Source: JAEINY01 sp942490535 (GTDB lineage Bacteria; Bacteroidota; Bacteroidia; Bacteroidales; Marinilabiliaceae). Taken from it: a stretch of 64,000 nt of DNA. The position numbers and the translations under genes were made by a program. Every line of letters begins with the position of its first letter. The first letter of the stretch is position 1. Shown in pieces: positions 1 through 9,246 of this stretch. The notes below the pieces were generated by a model, which saw nothing but the letters and a program-made list of their open reading frames with translations, had not been told where the DNA came from and made no database searches. Location of the stretch: positions 620,001-684,000 of the forward strand of contig CALNXQ010000002.1 of NCBI GenBank assembly GCA_942490535.1, in the 5' to 3' direction.

Positions 1-743
1 AGTCCATGGGTTGGGTATACATCGCCATTGCGTTTGAGGGAGTGATTGGTACGCCATTTAGCTTCCGAGAATCCTTTCTCACCAAACTCCACACCGCCAC
101 CGTAAGGCCGCTTACCATCGTTAAATTTCACTTCACGCAGATCGTGCAGGTAACCACAGCGGGCGTGCATCATTTCACCAAACAGCCCCTCACGCACCAT
201 GTTTAATACAGCCATCACATCGCGGCGGTAACACACATTCTCCAGAATCATACAATGCTTTCCGGTTTCTTCATGCGTATTCACCAAATCCCAGCACTCT
301 TCAATGGTATTAGCAGCCGACACTTCCAGTCCGGCATGTTTACCCGCTTTCATGGTGGCTACTGCCATGCGGGTGTGCCATAACCAAGGTGTTGAAATGA
401 TCACTCCATCAATGTCATCGCGTTTCAGCATCTCCAGGTAATCATACTCCCCCTTGCTATACACCACCACTTCGGGGTGATTGTGCTCGGCAATCATTTT
501 ATTGGCGGCAGCTACCGATATTGGATCAATGTCACAAATGGCCGGAATGTGCACATCATCGCGCAATAAGATATTGCGCAAGTGGTTCCGTCCACGCAAG
601 CCCACACCAATAAAGGCAATGCGTATTTTATTGTCACCCTTTACTTTTTTCTTCGCGAATGAGGTTGCTGTACTCATGGCTATTCCGGCCCCCACAGCGG
701 CCCCCGCCTTGAGAAACTTACGGCGGTTTAAATCAGTTCCCAT
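1..743 (-). CDS. Gfo/Idh/MocA-family oxidoreductase, GH109-like, Tat-exported (3' end outside window)
   Basis: The minus-strand frame opens at an ATG at 743 and runs off the left edge, giving about 247 residues. The N-terminus MGTDLNRRKFLKAGAAVG carries a twin-arginine type signal (NRRKFLK) and a hydrophobic stretch, so export is expected. A Rossmann start follows (IRIAFIGVGLRGRNHL), then the ICDIDP segment typical of NAD(P)-binding Gfo/Idh/MocA proteins. The visible end reads VYPTHG, which resembles the YPTHGLGP motif of family GH109 (NAD-dependent alpha-N-acetylgalactosaminidase). It lies 100 bp downstream of the SusD gene in the same direction, with a hairpin between, so it may be the enzyme of the SusCD locus. 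The GH109 assignment is tentative because the C-terminal half is missing; a plain oxidoreductase is the alternative. Confidence 0.75.
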   Translation of the reverse strand, partial: MGTDLNRRKFLKAGAAVGAGIAMSTATSFAKKKVKGDNKIRIAFIGVGLRGRNHLRNILLRDDVHIPAICDIDPISVAAANKMIAEHNHPEVVVYSKGEYDYLEMLKRDDIDGVIISTPWLWHTRMAVATMKAGKHAGLEVSAANTIEECWDLVNTHEETGKHCMILENVCYRRDVMAVLNMVREGLFGEMMHARCGYLHDLREVKFNDGKRPYGGGVEFGEKGFSEAKWRTNHSLKRNGDVYPTHG

Positions 744-766
744 ATTATTCCAATTTTTATATTTTT

Positions 767-803
767 AAAAGGGCTGTTACCTATCCTGCGGCACAGCCCT
801 TTT
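767..803 (-). terminator. Hairpin terminator after the SusD gene
   Basis: An 11-bp perfect inverted repeat (aaaagggctgt at 767-777 against acagccctttt at 793-803) lies between the SusD stop and the GH109-like start. On the minus strand the stem is followed by a short T run. It probably ends or attenuates transcription from the susCD unit. Confidence 0.65.
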
Positions 804-842
804 TATATTTAATCTATGAAATCTAAACGCGTTAGATTTTGA

Positions 843-2531
843 TTAGGGATTTTGTTCCAGGTAACCAGGATAACTGTCAATTTCCGCTTGTGGTATGAAC
901 TCTACAATGGCTTTATCCGTTGGAGCAATTGTCATTTTAACAATATCATCAGCTCCACGATCGTGAGATCCTGGGTAATGGCGATCTAAAGAACGTCCAG
1001 TACGGAATACATCAAATTTGCGGTGTCCTTCAAACATCAACTCCATGCGTCTTTCATCTAACACAACATCCAAAACAGTTTTCCCCGCTGGCAAATTAGC
1101 CAATGTCCAGGTAGGTATACCTGCCCGCATTCTCAACTCATTGATATCATCCAATGCACCTTGCTCATCACCCAAATGATATTTAGCTTCAGCGCGGTTC
1201 AAATACATTTCACCCAAACGTGAGATGACTGGTGACCACAACTGCGCCTGACCTTCTTGCTTCGAACATTTCAATACATAATACTTAGGATATCCCTGAC
1301 GCGTTTCCATCATTCGCTCCACCTTTACATATTTCTTCTCACCTTTCCAAGTGACAAAATATTTAGTCTCCCCATCTACAACTTCCGTTTCTACAAATTC
1401 ACCGGTCAGATGCTCACTTGGGGCAAAGAATTTCCATTTCCCATCCTCATTAATCACTTCTCCTGTACGGAAATATGATTTCTCAAGACTTCCTACTTCA
1501 ACCTGCTCAGTAAAAATGTACCACATCGGATTCACTTCTCCACTGGCGTCAGATTCAGCCAAATACTGAGGCTCAATAAATTTACGGCGTGCATCTTCTG
1601 TATTTTGATCCAGTAAATTACGAATGGACTCTGAGGCATACATTTCACCCCAACCACTTCCATCAACACTAGCATACATACTTCCAACGGAATACCAACC
1701 ATCATCTTCATAATCTTTGTCTTTTACAAATTTGATAGCCATGATGTTTTCACTATTCTCTTCAGGAGTCTTCACAAAATAGTTCTCCAAATCTCCTGTT
1801 CCCACCAATGAAAAACGACCTGATTCAATGACATCATTGGCGTAGGTTCGAGCATTATCATACTCACCCATGTAAAGGTATACACGTGATAAAAGCGCCT
1901 CGGCGGCTTCTTTTGTGGCATAGATACTTTCCTTTTCAATACTCATCAAGTCAATAGCTGTTTTCAAATCTTTTACGATCTGATCGTAAACATCTTTAAC
2001 AGTAGCTCTTGCTGGTGTATCGTTAATATCGGTAGTTAATTTCAGCGGTACCCCTAAATTACTTTCCGGATTCTGTGCATAGGGACGACCAAATGTGTTA
2101 CACAGCGTTAAATATAAAAACGCTCTTAAGTAATGATCTTCTCCCAACACCTGATCAATTTCCGGGGAAACACCCACTTCATTCGACTCAATTAATCGAT
2201 TTAAAGTCGCAATAATCAAATAAGACTTTTGCCATAACCTTTGCGTGTGATAATTATCGATTACCCGATTATAATTATACAAGTTCATTAACCGGTCAGA
2301 AGTCGATCCGGATAAGGCAATATTATCACCGCCAAATTCAGGCACATAATGATATGGCTTAACAAAATACTCCTCTTTCAGATATGAGTAACAACCTCTG
2401 GTTACACCTTCTAATCCATCTGCACCTTTTAATTCTTCACTTGACACTGAGTCAAAGGGTACTGTTTCTACTTCACATGCTGTATGAACAAACAACAATG
2501 CTACTAACGCAATTATAATATGTTTTTTCAT
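843..2531 (-). CDS. SusD/RagB-family nutrient-binding outer-membrane lipoprotein
   Basis: The protein has 562 residues. It begins with a lipoprotein signal (MKKHIIIALVALLFVHTAC) whose cysteine at about residue 19 would be lipidated, so the mature protein should sit at the outer membrane surface. The TPR-like SusD fold is indicated by the segment around EALLSRVYLYMGEYDNA and by the C-terminal signature LNRAEAKYHLGDEQGALDDI followed by LDERRMELMFEGHRKFDV. Such proteins capture glycans or other large nutrients and hand them to the partner SusC channel. It starts 15 bp after the SusC gene ends, so the two are co-transcribed. The substrate cannot be read from the sequence. The family call is very secure. 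Confidence 0.97.
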   Translation of the reverse strand: MKKHIIIALVALLFVHTACEVETVPFDSVSSEELKGADGLEGVTRGCYSYLKEEYFVKPYHYVPEFGGDNIALSGSTSDRLMNLYNYNRVIDNYHTQRLWQKSYLIIATLNRLIESNEVGVSPEIDQVLGEDHYLRAFLYLTLCNTFGRPYAQNPESNLGVPLKLTTDINDTPARATVKDVYDQIVKDLKTAIDLMSIEKESIYATKEAAEALLSRVYLYMGEYDNARTYANDVIESGRFSLVGTGDLENYFVKTPEENSENIMAIKFVKDKDYEDDGWYSVGSMYASVDGSGWGEMYASESIRNLLDQNTEDARRKFIEPQYLAESDASGEVNPMWYIFTEQVEVGSLEKSYFRTGEVINEDGKWKFFAPSEHLTGEFVETEVVDGETKYFVTWKGEKKYVKVERMMETRQGYPKYYVLKCSKQEGQAQLWSPVISRLGEMYLNRAEAKYHLGDEQGALDDINELRMRAGIPTWTLANLPAGKTVLDVVLDERRMELMFEGHRKFDVFRTGRSLDRHYPGSHDRGADDIVKMTIAPTDKAIVEFIPQAEIDSYPGYLEQNP

Positions 2532-2546
2532 CTTTTTCCTTGCTTT

Positions 2547-5500
2547 TTAGAATTCGATATTTAAACCAAATACAAATCGCTGAGTAAGTGGATAAAACCC
2601 ACCATCGGCGCTACCACCTTCACCTACTTCCGGATCCATTCCCGAATAGTCCGTTATCGTAAATAAGTTTTCGCCACTTACTGATAGCTTCGCAGATTTT
2701 AATTTCACGCGATCCAATAAGCTTTGAGGCAAATTATAGGCAAAAGTCAAATTACGTAAACGTAAATAACTGCCATCTTCTATATAACGTGAGGATGTTT
2801 TGTTAGACATGCTATTTCCCCCTGCAATGGTCTGCGGATGCGTGGCATTATCACCTGGTTTTTCCCAACGACTCCAACCATCATGCAAATTCATGACATT
2901 GTAGGTTGGATAAGCACCATCTGCATCAAAATATTCACGCGCCTGATGGTAAGTTTGGTTACCTTTCACAAAGTTAAAATTGGCACTCAGTGTAAAACTC
3001 TTATATGTTACATCGGTCATTAAACCTCCAAAGAAATCAGGTGCTGAAGAACCAACCAATTGACGAGTAGCTGCATTCCAGTCAGAAGTAGTTGTAACAG
3101 TTCTGGAATCAATTGTTCCATCGCCATTTTCATCCACTTCATCAATCTTTTCCCACAAAGGTTTTCCATTTTCAGCATCAACACCAACCCATTTCCGCAT
3201 AAAGAAACTATCCATATCTTCATCGAGCGTCAAACGTTTATAACCTCTATCAATTGGTTGTTCTTCGTAGATCTCAGTTACTTTGTTACGATTGATGCCA
3301 ATATTGAAATCCATATTCCAACTCAAATCTGAAGTTTTAATCAACTCACCGCCAATCACTACTTCAATCCCTTTATTATTCAATGCTCCAACATTAAGCC
3401 ATTGATTGGTAAAACCATATACACTAGTACTCAAAGGTACATTGTGAGTCAAGTCACTTGTGCTCTTATTATACCATTCAAGTGTCAGGTTAACACGATT
3501 GAACAAACGGGCATCCACTGCAATATTGGTCGTTTTCACCCGCTCCCACCTAAACTCATCATTACCTAACTGTTTAGGAAATGGAGCTGGAATCGCATTA
3601 TAGGAGTATGTCATCGGATAAATATCCCAGTACCCATAAGAGGTTCCCGGCAAGTTTCCAACCTCCCCATAACTGGCTCTTAATTTCAATACATTTAACC
3701 ATTCAACACCTTCCATAAAGGCCTCCTCATGGATACTCCACCCTGCACTTACCGTATAGAAATTTCCATATCGCTTAGAAGGGGCAAAGCTGGAATGTCC
3801 ATCACGACGAGCTGAAAACTGAGCCATGTATCGATTATTGTAAATGTAATTGGCATTGAACAGATAGGATTGCATTGCCGACTCACTTTTCGAACCACCT
3901 ACTGAAGACGCTTCCCCTGTTGCATCCAAAATCTCGAATCCACTGGGTAATGATTTACCTGTTGCATTAAAACCTTCATCAAAATAATCACTGTATTCAT
4001 AACCTACGAAAGCTGTTACATTATGCAATCCAAAGGCCTTGGAATATTTTAACAATTGATTGGTATACCTTGAGGTGCTGAAAGATTGACCATTATACAA
4101 ACTTCCCTTATCACCTAAACCACTAAGTGATTTAGGATCTGTATAACTTTCAGTTAGATGGTAATTATAGCCAACGTTATTATTGGATGTAAAAGTAATA
4201 TTATCTGTAATTTTATAATCAAACCCAAAAATACCTTTCACGCCCAACTGCTTACCTCTTGACCAGTTCCACTGCAAATCGTATAAATAGTTGCTGCCAT
4301 CCCGGCCAACCCAATCACTCTCTTTACCAGTTCTCACGGAACCATCTTCGTTATATGGCCTGTCCCATGGTAAATTGTAGTAGGCCTGATACAAGCTATG
4401 CTGGCGGTTATCATCATTCCAGTAACTCCCGGAAAGCTTAGCATGTAACTCCAACTTATCATTAATGGTGTAATCCATGTTAAAACGAGTGGTATAACGC
4501 TCATACTCGTATCCTTTAACAGCACCAGTTTCATTATAGTAATCTCCAATTATGGCTGTTCTCACCTTATCATTACCACCCATGTAGGAGACATTGAAGT
4601 TCTTGGTTACCCCTGTTTGAGTAGCCATGTCCAGCCAATCCGTATTGTTTTTCAACAGGTCTTCAGAGTAATAATCAGCCTCACTATTCCACTTCCCCTG
4701 GTAGTCATATAGCTGCTGGCTATTCATCAAAGAAAATTTTCCATCATTTAAATGGCTGTACCCCACATTGGCAGAAACATTGAACTTGTTCATTCCGTTT
4801 TTTGCCGTTTTTGTTGTTACAAGGATCACACCATTCGCCGCACGCGATCCATATAAGGCTGTTGCAGAAGCATCTTTTAGGATGGAGATCGACTCAATCT
4901 CACTAGGAGACAATTGAGAACCTGTACCCGATACCACACCATCAATAACCCATAACGGATCTACGGAGCCAGAAAAAGAACCTTTACCTCGAATTCGAAT
5001 TTTAGGACTTGAGCCCGGACGTCCTGATTCGTTAACTACATATACACCTGATGCTTTTCCTTGAAGCAACTGTGATACAGAAGGTGTACTGGCATCTTTC
5101 AGCTTATCACCAGATACAGATTGCACGGAACCGGTCAAATTCGATTTCTTTTGGGTACCATAAGCGACCACAATGACTTCATCCATCTCTTCCACGGAAG
5201 ATAACATGGTGATGTCAATGTTGGTCTGCCCTGCATAAACTACTTCAGTACTATTCATCCCAATAAATGAGTAGATAAGCGTTTGAGCTGTTGCAGAAAT
5301 TTTTAATTCGTAGTGACCTTCAAAATCAGTGATGGTTCCCACCAAGTTGTCTTCTTTCAAATACACTGCTACCCCAGGTAAAGGATCTCCATTCACATCC
5401 ACCACTTTCCCTTTCACCACTTTATCCTCCTGCTGATTGCCAGCTTCAATACGTGCTGCTGTAGGAGTGACGATAACCAAATCACCTTCTTTCAAGGAGA

Positions 5501-5816
5501 AATAGATGTCCGTTCCGGCAAATACCTCTTTTAGCACGGTTTCAATTTCAGCGTTGCGCTGGTTAATGGTCACCTTTTTGTCAATGTCCACTAAATCGGT
5601 TTTGTACAAAAAGCGGTACGCACTCTGTTTCTCAATAGCATTAAACACGTCTTCAATAGACGCATTTTTTAATGCCAGATTTAACTTTTTCTGACCATTG
5701 GCATACAGTTCGGCCGATGACATGACCAGGACAATCAGAAGCCATGTGATGGCTTTCCACTTCCCGGCTGCATTGAATGAGTTTAAAATCATCATTCTAA
5801 AACGATTTTTTTTCAT
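2547..5816 (-). CDS. SusC/RagA-family TonB-dependent transporter with N-terminal STN signalling domain
   Basis: The protein has 1089 residues. In order there is a signal/anchor segment (about 1-40), an STN domain (about 45-115, LKNASIEDVFNAIEKQSAYR), a carboxypeptidase-regulatory-like beta domain (about 132-205, KGKVVDVNGDPLPGVAVYL), a TonB box region (MDEVIVVAYGTQKKSNLTG), a plug (WVIDGV...IESISILKDASATALYG) and a 22-strand barrel ending in VFGLNIEF with a terminal aromatic. The STN domain is what FecA-type receptors use to contact a FecR anti-sigma factor, and a FecR gene lies only 76 bp upstream. The transporter therefore probably both imports a substrate and reports its presence. It pairs with the SusD gene just downstream. 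Confidence 0.97.
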   Translation of the reverse strand: MKKNRFRMMILNSFNAAGKWKAITWLLIVLVMSSAELYANGQKKLNLALKNASIEDVFNAIEKQSAYRFLYKTDLVDIDKKVTINQRNAEIETVLKEVFAGTDIYFSLKEGDLVIVTPTAARIEAGNQQEDKVVKGKVVDVNGDPLPGVAVYLKEDNLVGTITDFEGHYELKISATAQTLIYSFIGMNSTEVVYAGQTNIDITMLSSVEEMDEVIVVAYGTQKKSNLTGSVQSVSGDKLKDASTPSVSQLLQGKASGVYVVNESGRPGSSPKIRIRGKGSFSGSVDPLWVIDGVVSGTGSQLSPSEIESISILKDASATALYGSRAANGVILVTTKTAKNGMNKFNVSANVGYSHLNDGKFSLMNSQQLYDYQGKWNSEADYYSEDLLKNNTDWLDMATQTGVTKNFNVSYMGGNDKVRTAIIGDYYNETGAVKGYEYERYTTRFNMDYTINDKLELHAKLSGSYWNDDNRQHSLYQAYYNLPWDRPYNEDGSVRTGKESDWVGRDGSNYLYDLQWNWSRGKQLGVKGIFGFDYKITDNITFTSNNNVGYNYHLTESYTDPKSLSGLGDKGSLYNGQSFSTSRYTNQLLKYSKAFGLHNVTAFVGYEYSDYFDEGFNATGKSLPSGFEILDATGEASSVGGSKSESAMQSYLFNANYIYNNRYMAQFSARRDGHSSFAPSKRYGNFYTVSAGWSIHEEAFMEGVEWLNVLKLRASYGEVGNLPGTSYGYWDIYPMTYSYNAIPAPFPKQLGNDEFRWERVKTTNIAVDARLFNRVNLTLEWYNKSTSDLTHNVPLSTSVYGFTNQWLNVGALNNKGIEVVIGGELIKTSDLSWNMDFNIGINRNKVTEIYEEQPIDRGYKRLTLDEDMDSFFMRKWVGVDAENGKPLWEKIDEVDENGDGTIDSRTVTTTSDWNAATRQLVGSSAPDFFGGLMTDVTYKSFTLSANFNFVKGNQTYHQAREYFDADGAYPTYNVMNLHDGWSRWEKPGDNATHPQTIAGGNSMSNKTSSRYIEDGSYLRLRNLTFAYNLPQSLLDRVKLKSAKLSVSGENLFTITDYSGMDPEVGEGGSADGGFYPLTQRFVFGLNIEF

Positions 5817-5892
5817 AAATTTGTGAATTACTTTTAAGGATATAATGAGGGGCGTCCTACATCCTGGCGGGGATTATTCGGGTGCCCTTCGT

Positions 5893-6930
5893 TTATTTAA
5901 AATTCTTTCGTTTACTCACTGTGATGTGTCTCCCATTAAATGATACATTAAATGGTGTGGCCAATGCAAAATTTTGCATCACCCGTCGCACTGTTTCATT
6001 GTTTACTTCTCCCGTAAAACGTTCGTTCAACAACTCCTGATCCACCACTTCAATTTCTACATTATACTGTCGTTCCAGCTTCTTCACTAATTCACCAAAT
6101 GTCATGTTTTTAAAGCGGAAGAAGCCTTCTTTCCACCCGGTTACATACATTGCATTATCGGTGGCTTTAACCTCTAGTGAGTTAGTGAATTTATTATACA
6201 ACGCCGTTTCACCCGGCTTCAACACCACACCATCCACTAATCCATTATTGGTTCCTGAAAACATCACTTTCCCTTCTTCCAAAGCCACTTTAACCAGCTC
6301 TTCATCGGCATAACAGGATAAATCAAAGACCGTACCTAATACTTCTACGTTAATTTTTGGTGTTTCCAAAATAAATGGATGTAACGAGTCACTGAATACA
6401 GTAAAAAAACCTTCTCCTTCAATCCATAAGCGCCTATTGGTCCTGGAAAAATCAGAAGGTACCCTAACGCGTGTATCAGCATTGATCATAAGGTGTGTAC
6501 CATCCGGTAAAATCAACTCCGATTTCTCACCTTTGGGTACATATGATTCAGTATAATAAATTTGCTCATCAGCTGTGCCTCCTTTGCTATTGAACACCAA
6601 CGTTCCAATACTTCCAATCATTAAGGTGATGGAAATAATTGCTGCAGCTTTATAAAATCGAAAGCGATTCATTAACATCTCTTTCGACTTTGCCTCTTCT
6701 TTTTTCTGATCCAATTGAAATAAAAATCGCTTGGAATCAGTATTCTCCGCTGATTTTCCAAAGGCTTCAATGGAGTGAGAAAGCGACCACACATTTTTCT
6801 GAAGAATAAACTCCTTTTTCAATTGAGCATCCTTATCCAAAGCCTTTCTAAAATCGGCTCTTTCCGCATCCGACAATTGATTGTCCAGGTATTTTATGAT
6901 TCTATCTTTGTTCACTTCTTTTTGCTCCAT
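5893..6930 (-). CDS. FecR-family anti-sigma factor
   Basis: The 345-residue protein has an N-terminal cytoplasmic segment (about 1-90) with the IIKYLDNQLSDAERADF pattern that binds a sigma factor. One membrane span follows (about 92-112, AAAIISITLMIGSIGTLVF). The periplasmic part is a FecR domain (YTESYVPKGEKSELILPDGT, VEGEG-like IEGEGFFTVFSD, LGTVFDLSCY) and a C-terminal DUF4974-type STN-partner domain (FKNMTFGELVKKLERQYNVE). It lies between the ECF sigma gene and the STN-type SusC gene, the usual order of a Bacteroidota trans-envelope relay. The expected role is to hold the sigma factor until the loaded SusC signals through its STN domain. Confidence 0.96.
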   Translation of the reverse strand: MEQKEVNKDRIIKYLDNQLSDAERADFRKALDKDAQLKKEFILQKNVWSLSHSIEAFGKSAENTDSKRFLFQLDQKKEEAKSKEMLMNRFRFYKAAAIISITLMIGSIGTLVFNSKGGTADEQIYYTESYVPKGEKSELILPDGTHLMINADTRVRVPSDFSRTNRRLWIEGEGFFTVFSDSLHPFILETPKINVEVLGTVFDLSCYADEELVKVALEEGKVMFSGTNNGLVDGVVLKPGETALYNKFTNSLEVKATDNAMYVTGWKEGFFRFKNMTFGELVKKLERQYNVEIEVVDQELLNERFTGEVNNETVRRVMQNFALATPFNVSFNGRHITVSKRKNFK

Positions 6931-7132
6931 GATTCGTCTTCATTAGTTATAACACTTCAAAGCCCTGTACCCCCCACGGAAAAATTGATCTTTTTTTACA
7001 TTTTTTTTAGATTACAAACATATCCCTTTGTCAACCAGCATATTTTTGAAGTGTAAAAAGTCCTAAATGGACTTCAAATTCTTTACTGTGCGAAAAACAC
7101 CCCCTCAGCAGCCTTGGGTAGACAATCTAAAA

Positions 7133-7735
7133 TCACTGACACAAAAAGGGATAAAGGACTAAGGTGATGGGTAAAAACTCCTGTAACTCGGCACGGGTAA
7201 TTTTCAAGGCTTTATTAATTTGGTTTTCTACCGTCTTTTCAGTAATGCCTAATTCCTGGGCTATCTCCTTATAAGTCTTACCATCGAAGCGACTTAAGGA
7301 GAAGACATTTCTGCACTGAGGTGGCATTTTATTGACGGCTTGCTGCAATCGCTCCATAATCTCTGCTTCCAAAAGCCGTTCTGCACTTTTATCTTTAAGC
7401 GCCTCATAATTCAATGCATCATCAGAATCCATACGGGATTGCATTTCTGCAAATTCATCACGTACTTTCATGTGTCTTAAATGATTGAGGCACAAATTAC
7501 GCACTATTTTATAAAGGTAAGCCGTTAGGTTGGTACCATCGGTTAAATTCTTCCGGTTTTCCCATAATTTTAAAAAAGCTTCCTGAACAATTTCTTTACT
7601 CAGATCACGATCAACGATGTATTGCATAGCATATATTACCAAAGGCGGTTGCAGCTGATGAAATACATCACTGTATACTTCTTCAGCCCCACAACGCAGG
7701 TCATCTAACAATTTATTATCAATCAATATCTGCAT
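7133..7735 (-). CDS. ECF RNA polymerase sigma-70 factor
   Basis: The 200-residue protein shows sigma region 2 (QYIVDRDLSKEIVQEAFLKL, then YLYKIVRNLCLNHLRH) and region 4 (MPPQCRNVFSLSRFDGKTYK with helix-turn-helix EIAQELGITEKTVENQI). Regions 1 and 3 are absent, as in extracytoplasmic-function sigma factors of the Bacteroidota FecI-like group. The gene stands about 200 bp upstream of the FecR gene and starts the susCD locus. It probably directs RNA polymerase to the susCD promoter when released by FecR. The start at 7735 (MQILIDNK) is the first ATG and gives a normal length. Confidence 0.96.
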   Translation of the reverse strand: MQILIDNKLLDDLRCGAEEVYSDVFHQLQPPLVIYAMQYIVDRDLSKEIVQEAFLKLWENRKNLTDGTNLTAYLYKIVRNLCLNHLRHMKVRDEFAEMQSRMDSDDALNYEALKDKSAERLLEAEIMERLQQAVNKMPPQCRNVFSLSRFDGKTYKEIAQELGITEKTVENQINKALKITRAELQEFLPITLVLYPFLCQ

Positions 7736-7993
7736 AAATGGAGATTGTCATCTTTGCATCTTCCCGGCTAAACGAAGCACAATAATAGTTAAAAATCAGT
7801 ATAAATTACAATTGAATTGTCATGGACTTTCTCATTTATCTAAACTTTAAAGGCACTAGAAATGCATTGGAATGCTAAAATACCACCCTTTCACATGAGA
7901 ATATTTGATTCTTTCTATGACTTCCTTTAATCGAGACGTATCTTACATCCGGTTGGATTCATTTTAATTAAAGAAAAAATGTAATAAAAGTAT

Positions 7994-8001
7994 TATCTTC
8001 G
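7994..8001 (+). promoter_or_regulatory. Possible -7 element for the acetyltransferase-like gene
   Basis: TATCTTCG differs by one base from the Bacteroidota -7 consensus TAnnTTTG and lies 26 bp before the ATG at 8028. No good -33 TTTG is seen. If used, transcription would start near 8008, after the in-frame TTG at 8007, which favours the ATG at 8028 as start. The rest of the 7736-8027 gap shows no gene. Confidence 0.3.
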
Positions 8002-8027
8002 TCGCTTTGAAACCATATTCGATTGAG

Positions 8028-9152
8028 ATGAGCATTATTATTAAAGAAGTTAAGGATTCACAATCGCTTAACGACTTCACAAAACTTCCTTACAAACTTT
8101 ATAAGACGAACCGAAATTGGGTACCACCCATCCTTTCAGAAGAGCGTAATGCGCTGATCGCGGAAAAGAATCCGGCCTTTGATTTTTGTAAAGTAAAGCT
8201 TTGGGTGGCTTATAAAGACGACCAATGCGTGGGACGTATTGGGGGCATCATCAATCGTTTATGGATTGAAAAAAACAATCAAAAGCTGGGACGCTTAACC
8301 CGTCCGGAGTTTATTGATGACGATCAAGTAGCTCAGGCACTTTTAAAAACCGTTGAAGAATGGTTCAAAGCAGAGGGCATGGAGGGCCTTCATGGCCCAT
8401 TAGGCTTCTCTAACCTGGATCATCAGGGCTTACTAATCGAAGGACATGATTGGTTGCCATCCGTTGCTTCTGATTACCATTGGGATTACTACCAAAAGTT
8501 TTTTGAGCAAAATGGCTACGAAAAAGAAATTGACTGGTTAGAATTTCGCCTTACGTTTCCGGATGCACTACCGGAAAAATCGCTCAAGGTGGCAGATATG
8601 ATCATGAAACGCTATGGATTAAAGCCCCTCAATTTCAAATCATCAAAAGAATTAGACCCCTATAAACAAGAGGTTTTTAACTTATTTAACCAGGCTTTCT
8701 CTCAACTTTTCGGCACTTTTCCGTTGCCTCAAAAGTTAATTGAGTTTTACATGAAAAAGTTCTTTCCCATGCTTAATCCCCGGTATGTGAAAGTTATTCT
8801 GGACAAAAATGATGAAATGGCAGGCTTTTTGGTAGCGCTCCCCTCATTGTCCAAAGCCATGCAAAAAGCCGGTGGAAAATTGTTGCCTTTAGGATGGTGG
8901 CACATCATGCGGGCTCTTAAAAAACCCAAAGAAATGGACTTGATGTTAACCGGCGTAAAACCCGAACTTCAAAAATTAGGCGTGGCCGCACTTTTGACCA
9001 ATGAACTTTGGAAAACGGCCAAAGAAGATGGGGTTCGATTTGTAGAAACAACCGGTATGTTGGAGGATAATAACGTGGCCATTCAAATGTGGAAATCGTT
9101 TGATCATATCCAGCATAAACGCAAACGTTGTTTTAAGAAAATGTTTGACTAA
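8028..9152 (+). CDS. GNAT-like N-acetyltransferase-type protein, substrate unknown
   Basis: From the ATG at 8028 the protein has 374 residues (MSIIIKEVKDSQSLNDFTKL). A frame-extending TTG at 8007 adds seven residues but is less likely. The segment LPYKLYKTNRNWVPPILSEE, the repeated GRIGG and GPLGFSNLDHQG motifs, and the C-terminal segment LMLTGVKPELQKLGVAALLT match a conserved uncharacterised Bacteroidota protein with a GNAT fold (two acetyltransferase-like halves). No signal peptide or membrane span is visible, so it is cytoplasmic. A strong hairpin terminator follows directly, so it appears monocistronic. The acceptor substrate cannot be deduced. Confidence 0.75.
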   Translation: MSIIIKEVKDSQSLNDFTKLPYKLYKTNRNWVPPILSEERNALIAEKNPAFDFCKVKLWVAYKDDQCVGRIGGIINRLWIEKNNQKLGRLTRPEFIDDDQVAQALLKTVEEWFKAEGMEGLHGPLGFSNLDHQGLLIEGHDWLPSVASDYHWDYYQKFFEQNGYEKEIDWLEFRLTFPDALPEKSLKVADMIMKRYGLKPLNFKSSKELDPYKQEVFNLFNQAFSQLFGTFPLPQKLIEFYMKKFFPMLNPRYVKVILDKNDEMAGFLVALPSLSKAMQKAGGKLLPLGWWHIMRALKKPKEMDLMLTGVKPELQKLGVAALLTNELWKTAKEDGVRFVETTGMLEDNNVAIQMWKSFDHIQHKRKRCFKKMFD

Positions 9153-9176
9153 AAAAAGATCGATACTTTATACTAC

Positions 9177-9207
9177 AAGGTGCCCGATCATTTGGGCACC
9201 TTTTTTT
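9177..9207 (+). terminator. Rho-independent terminator
   Basis: A 7-bp perfect stem (ggtgccc at 9179-9185, gggcacc at 9194-9200) is followed by seven Ts (9201-9207). It ends the acetyltransferase-like transcript. Confidence 0.9.
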
Positions 9208-9246
9208 GTTTTTATGCTTTTAACAATTGGTTTAATTCATTTTTAA

